Positions 48,801 to 55,960 of a DNA stretch of 64,000 nucleotides are shown here, piece by piece. The notes under the pieces are model-generated. The model made no database searches and was not told where the DNA came from. It saw only the letters and a list, made by a program, of their open reading frames with translations. This stretch comes from Romanomermis culicivorax (taxonomy: Eukaryota > Nematoda > Enoplea > Mermithida > Mermithidae). Location of the stretch: the NCBI GenBank assembly GCA_963922205.1, contig CAWUHX010000345.1, positions 1 through 64,000 on the forward strand. The letters run 5' to 3'. A program made the position numbers and the translations under genes. Each line of letters opens with the position of its first letter. The first letter of the stretch is position 1.

Positions 48801-51157
48801 GATCTCAAAGAAACGTATATTTTGCTGGAAGTGTGAGTAGCGTGACCAATGGTCACATACCACTTCAAGTAGTTAACCCGAATACTCATTCCGTGGTTCT
48901 CTACCCGCACATGACCATCGGTCATGTGCAAATGCATAGTGAGCCCTCACGGGAATCACCGGTCCACTCAGACACCGTCCTCCATCGTCAGTGGGTCGAG
49001 ACCAATGCTGTAATCTCACCGGACATCTCCCCTCGGGACCGGGCAGCCTTACTCGACCTGCTGGTTGCATACACTGATCTTTATGCTCTTGATGAAAAGG
49101 ACACAGGTTCCACTGATCTCGTCCAGCACGAAATCAGCACGGGCGATGCCCGCCCAGTCCGCCGTTTCCCTTACCGGTCCTCACCTAAGGAAAAGGATCT
49201 CATCATGCAGGAGGTCAAGGCGCTCCAGGAGAAAGGTATTATTCGGCCGAGCACGTCACCCTGGGCTACTAATACTGTCCTGGTGTGCAAGAAAAACGGT
49301 TCTCACCATATGTGTGTTGACTTTCGTGGTCTTAACGAGGTCACGAAAAAGGATGTCTACCCTCTCCCACCGATAGATGACATACTCGACACACTCAAGG
49401 GTATGAAGTATTTCACTACCCTTGATCAAGCTAACGCTTATTGGTCAATCCCGATTGCTGAGGCGGATAAAGAAAAGACGGCATTTAATACGCCCATTGG
49501 ACTTTACGAATTCAATTATTTGCCTTTCGGTCTGTGCAACGCACCAGGGACATTTCAATGCCTTATGGACCTCCTCCTTACTGGAATCCAATGGTGCACG
49601 GTTCTGACCTATCTCGACGACATTTTGGTGTTCGGGAACTCTCACACCCAAATGCTTGAGCGCCTGGCAGATGTGTTCGCCCGTCTTCGCCGGGGTGGAA
49701 TGAAGCTCAGACTGAGCAAGTGCAAATTCTTGCACTCAGAGGTAGAGTACCTAGGCTATCGCATCTCACAGAGCGGCCTAGAACCTGACCAAGCCAAGCT
49801 GGCCGCCGTCCAAAACCTACCCATTCCACAAAACACCAAAGACATCAAGTCCTTCCTAGGCCTCGTGTCTTACTACAGGGGTTTCATCCCTGGTTGTGCC
49901 CGGCTCAGCGAGCCACTCACCAAGCTCTTACGGAAGGAAACTACTTTCCAGTGGTCAAAACCTCAGCAGGAGGCGTTCGACGAACTCCGCCCCCTGCTGA
50001 CCAACCCTCCTATCCTGCGCCATCCGAACTTTTTGAAATCCTTTATCCTTCAAACTGATGCAAGTATTTCGGGGATAGGAGCGGTTCTCAGCCAGTTAGA
50101 CGAATTTGGATACAACCATCCTGTCGCGTACGCCAGTCGAGGGTTAACAGCGGCCGAGAAAAACTATTCCATTACAGAACTGGAAACTCTCGCTGTTGTC
50201 CATTTCGTCAAGCACTTTCGACCATACCTCTTCCAGCACGAGGTGGTCGTTCAGACTGATCATACCGCGGTCAAAGGAGTGTTGGAGAAGCCTAACCCCT
50301 CTGCTCGGATCGCTCGGTGGGGACTCGCGCTCGCCGAATTCAAACTGACAATTCGGCCGCGAAAAGGTCAGTCTAATGGTAATGCTGATGCATTATCACG
50401 CCTGCCAGATCCTAACTCCCTCACCGGTCAGAGTATTGATGATACTCCCCTGTACAGACCTGAGGGGCATGTTATGATGATCACCGATGGTGCGCAGCAC
50501 CTGGCGAGATCAAGAACCTTGACCGATGGTGTGCAGCACCTGGCACGTTCAAGTAATTCAGCACCGATCACTGATGGCGCGGAGCGCCCGGTACGATCAG
50601 AGTCTTATGCCGAGATATCGGTTGGTGCGCAGCACCCCGACCTTTTCGCTGCTCAGCTGGAGGATCCGGATTTAGCCGACATCATTCGCTCTCTTAAGCC
50701 TCTGGGCGACCCGAATGATGTGCGAGGCTACCATCTGTTGGATAACTTTCTTCAGAAATGGACAGGCGAGTCCAATAAGATTGTCATACCCAGATCCATG
50801 GTTACTACCATTATCCGGGCTCATCATGATGACATCTTAGCTGGACACTTTGGTGCTAAACGTACTGCGCGGCTCATTGTTCGCAGATACCACTGGCCTT
50901 CCCTCAGTCGGGATGTCAAATCCTTCTGTCAGCGGTGTGATCTTTGCCAACGGAATAAGCCCGCTCGACAGAAAACCACTGTGACCCTGAAACCCATCAC
51001 CATCACGGGACTGTTTCATGGGGTAGGTGTCGACTGTATGGGACCAATGACCACTAGCGAAGCTGGCAACCGTTTCATCGTAGTCTTCATCGACTACTTT
51101 ATGAAATGGGTCGAGGCTTTTGCTACTCCGGACATCACTGCGCACACCATAGCCTGA
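45869..51157 (+). CDS. pol: Envelope-like ectodomain/TM fused to PR-PR-RT-RNase H-integrase polyprotein
   Basis: 1762 codons in the same frame as the preceding ORF. The nominal start ATG lies inside the glycoprotein. Residues 1-400 are a Cys-rich, N-glycosylated ectodomain ('CCSDVC', 'WCHYHPKGNYT'), and about 405-436 a transmembrane helix ('LIFNILITLTVLIGVGYLAY') followed by a basic segment. A first retropepsin has DTG at 495-497 and 'ILGLDFL'. An Arg-Ser-rich linker covers about 630-690. A second retropepsin has DTG at 827-829 and 'VLGTNFLG'. RT has YLDD at 1248-1251, and RNase H begins near 1396 ('QTDAS'). Integrase has a zinc-binding HHCC region at about 1651-1690 and the first DDE aspartate near 1721. 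A TGA at 51155-51157 interrupts the integrase core; the frame stays open beyond it. Pol normally lacks an upstream envelope. Domain calls from PR onward are firm, while the envelope identity is inferred from architecture. Confidence 0.88.
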   Translation: MEVMYEWCCSDVCKTVTNLFIEEGQVASWDGTTALSTLGDVGGCSPTAGQCTTLDGVIVWPAQNFRAWCHYHPKGNYTASMSGNHVIIDDLQVALKILGNSRVFQLCPELRSTTVRTDQGLLLRIHGRYNLTQNLFKLAKDTRPDPVNAKLNYLAQQIKESEINGFRFMWLELCSHAQRYLDLTWQLLRFDPTLGAGAFLQRNDLTAEFTGDALTIWLCQKVNATYVYHSYRVGNVCYKYLPVQVGGTIYFTTPGGPDLIKSSPIVPCHHHFTGIFRNRSGWFTESGAVHVSHIPLELFWKQRFNITHFEALALFHDQLAMTPSNFAFFKQYVYKTEQIEAVLNRLVNFTAGLSLQPDAIYQAFAGVGTDIKASLEGVGLAANHVITGQQHTLAQVLHAVLSGPVQLIFNILITLTVLIGVGYLAYLGVSYYLSYRLRNKQVRFVRRFSPLGLYRKVQRWIGFHYVQNDVPSQLDRITPCFVVLLDAKETPAFLDTGCPRTIISQRLHKALAKESPKAVMAFQQHHDFNPLMSINGKAVHTILLGPYEIMLPGNRQLNTRIDIHLHVCKTTSPFWAPVDHILGLDFLEQFKNIMFDYQRNVCRLDVVELPLLLTMPEIDQIDPWWENTRALSRSSHRSGSRSRSRASSISRPHSRASSIASSRGSTRGSRAPSRRASRHLSTLHGSGCPRPPPGNSPVTLEKGQYREPSDSDAPASPVPKAPPLSDTEIESLGATQSPRDHSDHVLTVQDESTLLKDPEPSVGYALVGLLHRTGLPIPKRSDKTKHTGGATTPDSGHVVSAFYPNDIRTPHIKVLLNNWVEAKALVDTGAVFSLLDHKLAAQLPNLTLSPTRARPIAANGSPIPLLGAAYITVTVADVSERIQVQIQENCSAELVLGTNFLGRFNCVSLNWEKSFLQFKESRIPCDGLIHSPPSARGALPLKDLVILEPRSLTRFTVPVLPIYTNVPEVAFFRKHLTGSQRNVYFAGSVSSVTNGHIPLQVVNPNTHSVVLYPHMTIGHVQMHSEPSRESPVHSDTVLHRQWVETNAVISPDISPRDRAALLDLLVAYTDLYALDEKDTGSTDLVQHEISTGDARPVRRFPYRSSPKEKDLIMQEVKALQEKGIIRPSTSPWATNTVLVCKKNGSHHMCVDFRGLNEVTKKDVYPLPPIDDILDTLKGMKYFTTLDQANAYWSIPIAEADKEKTAFNTPIGLYEFNYLPFGLCNAPGTFQCLMDLLLTGIQWCTVLTYLDDILVFGNSHTQMLERLADVFARLRRGGMKLRLSKCKFLHSEVEYLGYRISQSGLEPDQAKLAAVQNLPIPQNTKDIKSFLGLVSYYRGFIPGCARLSEPLTKLLRKETTFQWSKPQQEAFDELRPLLTNPPILRHPNFLKSFILQTDASISGIGAVLSQLDEFGYNHPVAYASRGLTAAEKNYSITELETLAVVHFVKHFRPYLFQHEVVVQTDHTAVKGVLEKPNPSARIARWGLALAEFKLTIRPRKGQSNGNADALSRLPDPNSLTGQSIDDTPLYRPEGHVMMITDGAQHLARSRTLTDGVQHLARSSNSAPITDGAERPVRSESYAEISVGAQHPDLFAAQLEDPDLADIIRSLKPLGDPNDVRGYHLLDNFLQKWTGESNKIVIPRSMVTTIIRAHHDDILAGHFGAKRTARLIVRRYHWPSLSRDVKSFCQRCDLCQRNKPARQKTTVTLKPITITGLFHGVGVDCMGPMTTSEAGNRFIVVFIDYFMKWVEAFATPDITAHTIA

Positions 51158-51892
51158 CTGTTTGTAACGCAAATTGTCTGCCGGCACGGGGCACCGCAGA
51201 TTCTTCAGTCAGATCGTGGCACTGATTTCACATCAAAACTGATGACTGAGATCACTGCGATCTGCGCAATGAAGAAGATCCACTCTACCGCCTATCATCC
51301 AATGACCAATGGCGAGGTGGAAAGAGCTAATCAGACGCTAGCCACACGGCTACGTATGTATGTTCATCACGGACATACTGATTGGGATGAACACCTACCA
51401 TACGCTGTGTTTGCCGTCAATATCAGCATGAATGAGTCAACAGGGTACTCGCCCTTTGAACTCATGTACGGTCGCACACCCATGCTCCCTGTTGATGCCG
51501 CGCTCTAATTCAACCCTCCGGCCCATATCATTAATGTTTCCTCATATGATATGGAGGTCAAACGTCATTTCACGAATGCGTTAACCTTAATCCAGAGTCG
51601 GATTGAGAAAGCACAGGAGGCCTATGCACGGTCTTACGACCGGAGGGCACATGATGTCTCGTACAAAGTAGGGGATCAGGTGCTCAAACTGCGCACCTCC
51701 AGCAAACGTGGACTCACTCCTAAATTGCTGCCCATCTACGATGGGCCCTATCTTGTAACAAGTGTGGCATATCCCAATGTCACACTTCGTCTCGAGACGG
51801 ATCAGGAAGACACTGTACATGTCAACCAGCTTCGACGTTACGTGTCCCCTGAACCACCGAGTGAAGCAGAGGATACACCTCCCACTTCATAG
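51158..51892 (+). pseudogene. Integrase core remainder and C-terminal domain, same frame, broken by two stops
   Basis: This continues the integrase frame after the TGA at 51155. It holds the second Asp motif ('QSDRGTDFTS'), the Glu motif ('YHPMTNGEVERANQTL') and 'GYSPFELMYGRTP'. A second in-frame TAA at 51506-51508 follows, and then an SH3-like C-terminal domain ('YKVGDQVLKLR', 'KLLPIYDGPYLV', 'VHVNQLRRYV') to the stop at 51890-51892. The related copy at 31739-35260 has a sense codon at both nonsense positions (TGC and TCA), which supports recent point mutations. No chromodomain is visible. Confidence 0.85.
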
Positions 51893-52504
51893 GCAACGGA
51901 TTCGGCACCCTTGTTGTATCCTTCAATAAGCCCGGACTTTACACCAAATTTGATTGACCCACATCTTGATGCAGAGGTCCCTGACCCTTAATTCGAAATG
52001 CATTCTCTTCATTGTCCCCGCTTACGGAGGAGGACGACCTTTTTCGAAGGACTGCCGTGCCCCTCACGAAGTATCCACTATTGTCCATGCTGGATCTTAG
52101 TGGATAGAAGAGAATGTGCAGCAACCAGAGCGTCATCTTGGGCGCATCCTCACGCGATAGCCTACATCTCACTGGGTGCATCCCCTGCGATAACCCAATA
52201 TCCTACATCTCACTGGGCGCATCCTCTGCGATAGCCTACATCTTGCCCTGAAATTTTTTCTTTTCTGTGTTCTAGACTTTCGCACAGGATATTCAATGTC
52301 TGCAACTTCACACATCAACAATTTCCGGTTACCATACTGTCGAACGAATTACGATCAAAGAAGGCCCCATCCGCCAACAACCCAACGGACCCATTCGACC
52401 ACCCACCGTCGCACCTTGGAACGACCTACAACCACGGACACGCCGTACAAACCTCACTACTAACCACCGCAAGGACGAGGACGCCCTTTTTCGAAGGACT
52501 GCCG
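51893..52504 (+). other. 3' untranslated region of the large Gypsy element
   Basis: It holds a TTTTTCGAAGGACTGCCGTG phrase at 52039-52058 that recurs immediately before the LTR (52487-52506), so the polypurine-tract neighbourhood is duplicated. A stem-loop lies at 52073-52105. A three-unit tandem repeat of about 40 bp ('CCTACATCTCACTGGGCGCATCC') covers 52130-52250. A clear long polypurine tract is not evident; GAAGGAC or CAAGGACGAGGACG (52471-52484) are the candidates. Confidence 0.6.
52073..52105 (+). other. Conserved 3' stem-loop, large Gypsy element
   Basis: Stem ATCCACTA/TAGTGGAT, internal loop TTG/TCT, tip TCC-ATGCT-GGA. It is positionally equivalent to 35398-35426, with paired changes in the stem. 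It lies 400 bp upstream of the 3' LTR. Confidence 0.65.
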
Positions 52505-53928
52505 TGTCACGTGCCGCTCAATTCCCCAACGTCACGTGATTCCGATCATGCCAATATTTTGTTTTTCTTCATAATTCGTTTATTACTCATTCATGTTTTT
52601 GTTTATTTCATTGTTGCACATGCATTTTATGTTCGTTTTTATATCTTTCATGCATTTCTATGTTTCGTTTTGTTATATTTTTATTTCTTTATGAACGCGG
52701 GCTACAGTAGGCCCTTTAGCTAAAAACTTCCGCCAGTCATGCTCCACGAGCACATGGCTATTTTTGGTGCATTCATGCACCTCTTATCATCAAAAATTAG
52801 CGTCGTTTTTGTTACGCAAAAATGACTAGCTAAGAAGTTTAGCTAAAGACGTTCATATGCTTAGCATAGGCACTGCAGTCGGCCTCAGTGCTAAACGCAT
52901 GTGAACGAAAAAATGTCTATGTGCTCATAGGCATCTTCTGCATCGCGTCTAGCTGCAGAAGTTAGCTTGGATGCCGAGAAACTCTGCCCAAGCTGCAGCT
53001 GTAGCCAAACATGTCCTTAAAAGGACATGTTTCTTTAGTTTTTCGCTCATTCTTGGGTTCACCAAGCTTCCGTCCGGTTGTAACTCCGCGTCCGCCGCCT
53101 TTCGTTAATTTGCATAATTTTATATACACCTGTGCATCCGCCGCCTTATTGCCAATAAATTTGCATAAATTTATATCCCTTTACTGCGTCCGCCGCTTAC
53201 CCGTCTACAGTACTCCGCTGCCCATCAGTGCCAGGTGTCCGACCGCCCCCGGTTCGTGAAGAAAACGTTGGAGAATCGCCTCCCGATCGCCGCCCTTCGC
53301 CGTTAGGACTCGTGTGGATCGCATCCCAGCTCCAGTGCCAGAAGACCGAAAGTGTCCAGGGACTTGCCGCCCGTTTCGTCGAATCGCTTGAGAAACAGGA
53401 CTAGGTGAGTCTTCTCAGGGGATTATTGTTATTTGTGGGGTATTTGTTGGGGAATCCTTCCTAAGTCGGTTTCCCAAGTTTTCCACAAATAAGTAAAGCC
53501 TCCACCTCTCAGGTTCGGGCTAAAAAGGGGCTGTCTGGTTCATAATCGGGTCCCCCAAATTAGGTCATTTTACGGGTGACCCTGTCCCCACTCTCACTGA
53601 GTAGGACTCGGGGATTGTCGCACCTAGCCTGGCAGCGTTGTCCATTACCCTACAGCAAGACCCCAAGGACAACACCAGAGAACCAACTATAGACCTCTCT
53701 ATAGCCACCATTCGCCAGGTTAGGCCCCAACGCCAACCAGGGAAGCCTGGGGAAAATGCCAGTATCCATCAGGAGTCACAGCCTATTACTCACTGTAATA
53801 GGATCAATCTGACATGGTTCACCATCAATGTGACGTCTAAAACACGGTAGTACCTGATGAGATACCCAAACCTCCCCAGCTCTCCCAAATCCACGTGTCA
53901 TACACGATCCAGGCGTAAAAATGTGACA
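52505..53928 (+). mobile_element. 3' LTR of the large Gypsy element
   Basis: 1424 bp, TGTCACGTGC...ATGTGACA, followed by the target duplication ATTG (53929-53932). It is nearly identical to the 5' LTR. The open frames at 53011-53259 and 53638-53850 are LTR shadows. Confidence 0.95.
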
Positions 53929-53932
53929 ATTG

Positions 53933-54264
53933 CAATGATCAAAACCGAACGAATCCCTCATTTTCTCTGTGCGCAAGAAAGATCTTGGTGAGTTCTATCC
54001 AGTGAAGTATATTTTGCAAAAAAAATTGCATAATGTTGCGGAAATCAGCTATTTTGTGAGCATCTTGCATCTCACGTTTCTTGCGTCAAAGCTGGATTTA
54101 AAGGGCGTAGTAAATACTCGTTGAATGTATTGGCTGTCGTTCGACCGGAAATTTCAATATCTACCTTGCGATGTATACTGAAATTACTCCAGTACTTGGA
54201 GAGCAAATCGCTTGCGTATGTTTTTTAGCGAAAAAAGTATAGATGGGCCTTTACAGATACCTTA
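53933..54264. other. Flank of the large Gypsy insertion
   Basis: About 330 bp of unassigned sequence that continued from 37756 before the LTR element inserted. It does not resemble the interior or the right end of the MITE interrupted on the left side. Confidence 0.4.
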
Positions 54265-54660
54265 CACTATCAGGCGAAACTAACCCTCAAAAATTCGCGT
54301 CCAGGTCGCGTCCGGAACGCGTCTTTTTCGGCAGCACAAAGAAAACTTTCATCTTTCTTACTAATTGACATTCATGCAATAACTGTCAATCATAGTTCTT
54401 TCATAATGTGTAGTGGATATGCACTTTGTTTTTGACCTACAGTATGACAACAGTTGACCTTTCGTTTATATCTGGTAAATAATGTGTGCTTTCTATAGGG
54501 AGGTAAGAAGGAAGCCTCAGCAAAATTCTTTGGCTTTGTGTGACACAAGCACATGGCCTGTCAATTTTATTGTCGGTATAGTGTGCTTTTCGCGTCCTGG
54601 GTGCGTCCAGGACGCGTTCTGGACGCGACCGGCATGGACGGTTAGTTTCGCCTGGTAGTG
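54265..54660. mobile_element. Complete MITE with CACTA(C/T)CAGGCGAAAC ends, TA target
   Basis: The ends read inward CACTATCAGGCGAAACTAAC and CACTACCAGGCGAAACTAAC and are flanked by TA on both sides (54263-54264, 54661-54662). At 396 bp it is non-coding. GACGCGTCC-like blocks lie inside both ends (about 54297-54333 and 54594-54630). A TA duplication with CACT-type ends suggests Tc1/mariner-type mobilisation, but this is inference. A partial sister copy lies at 37381-37760. Confidence 0.75.
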
Positions 54661-54662
54661 TA

Positions 54663-54914
54663 TGTTTTTCGTTTGTTAGGTTTTAATCAATCGTCAAAAA
54701 ATATTTCCAAATTGAAAAATTTCAAAATTCAAGAAATTTCAAAATTTGATTACAAAATTTTAAATGAAAAATTTGAAGAAAAATAATTTTAAAAAGCATG
54801 ATTTCTAAATCATTTTTGATGCAATAATCATGAATTTTCATCAAAAATTGTTGAAATTATTCGCCCCGGTTGGCTAAATGTATATGTAAATTTAATGCTC
54901 CAGTTAATAGGCCA
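54663..54914. other. AT-rich unassigned sequence
   Basis: Very AT-rich with AAATTT-type phrases. Nothing is recognised in it. Confidence 0.4.
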
Positions 54915-55110
54915 TTGAGAATCCGGTCGAGGAATCGAATCAGTCGAGGAAATGGTATTTGAATGCAGTCGAACAATCGATAAAGTCGAAGTATCGGCAC
55001 CAGTCGAAGAAACACAACAAAACGATCATTCTATGTTTAGTATTTTTGAAAAGGCGGGAGAAACGACACAGACGAAGAACCGACATGGTCGAAGAATCGA
55101 AACAGTTGGA
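54915..55110. repeat. Degenerate GTCGAAGAATCGA repeat
   Basis: About ten units of 'AGTCGAGGAA' or 'GAATCGAAACAGT', roughly 13 bp each. It is inverted relative to the similar patch at 37267-37357. Two open frames of 77 and 107 codons through it are artefacts of the repeat. Confidence 0.5.
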
Positions 55111-55960
55111 GAAACACCTTACAATCGTTTTTTCTCACAGGATTTTTTTTGGGGATTCCGAAGTGATCCGTTTGTGCACACGTAACGCAACCGCAGTACA
55201 AAAGCATGCGAAATTTAGATGGCCAAATGCAACGAAAAATAGACTACCTCAGCTCGCAAAAACGATTTTAATTTACCCATAGTCTGTTTTTTATAAAAGA
55301 CTTCCAAATAGAAAAGCGAGACAACCAGTACTGTCGTCAAAATCGTTTACGTGGATGTAATTTTGCTCGAAAAATGTCTAATGGTTAATTCGTTATGCTC
55401 ACAAATTTCCAGTTCAATATGTTATATTGTTTATCAACAAAGCGTGAAAATATGAAATATACTACTTGCTTTCCACTTTTATCATTTAGAAGCATTTCAA
55501 GAAAAACAGACTATAATCAGCATATTTATCATAGAAAGGATGTGCGCGTCCACACTAATGCATAGAATTTTTTAGTATTCTTGAGATTTTGCTGTAATGA
55601 GAATCGCTGTATTAAGACTTCACTGTAATGAGAAACACTGTTTCGAGTCTCGCTATTTCGAGTTTCGCTGTATTGGGGACACGCCTTACCTACAGTGCAC
55701 TCTGCAGCGTAATCTGACGCTGTACAGTCAGTCCTCGAAACGACTGTCAGTTCTAAAACTGAAAAATAAGTACTAATTTTCACATTTCTAAGCTTACAAA
55801 AATTTGATAAAAACAGGCTCCTGGAAATCCAAAAAATTTTGACCATGTAATATTTGCACGTATATTTAACAGTTATAAACGAGATACGAGCAAAATCCAA
55901 ATCACAAAGTTAAAAACAATGATAGAAATCTATCACACTTAGTGTAATCACCAACAAAAC
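55111..55960. other. Sequence downstream of LARS, with an inverted AATACAGCGA-type repeat
   Basis: Mostly unassigned AT-rich sequence. 55575-55685 is the inverse of the tandem repeat at 29165-29290 ('GAGAATCGCTGTATT' units). No clear polyadenylation signal was pinned down for the minus-strand LARS gene. Confidence 0.45.

Noticed and set aside
55529-55900. 123-codon minus-strand frame downstream of LARS
   Set aside because: It runs through a short tandem repeat and carries no domain; no splice link to the LARS last exon, which ends in its own stop codon.
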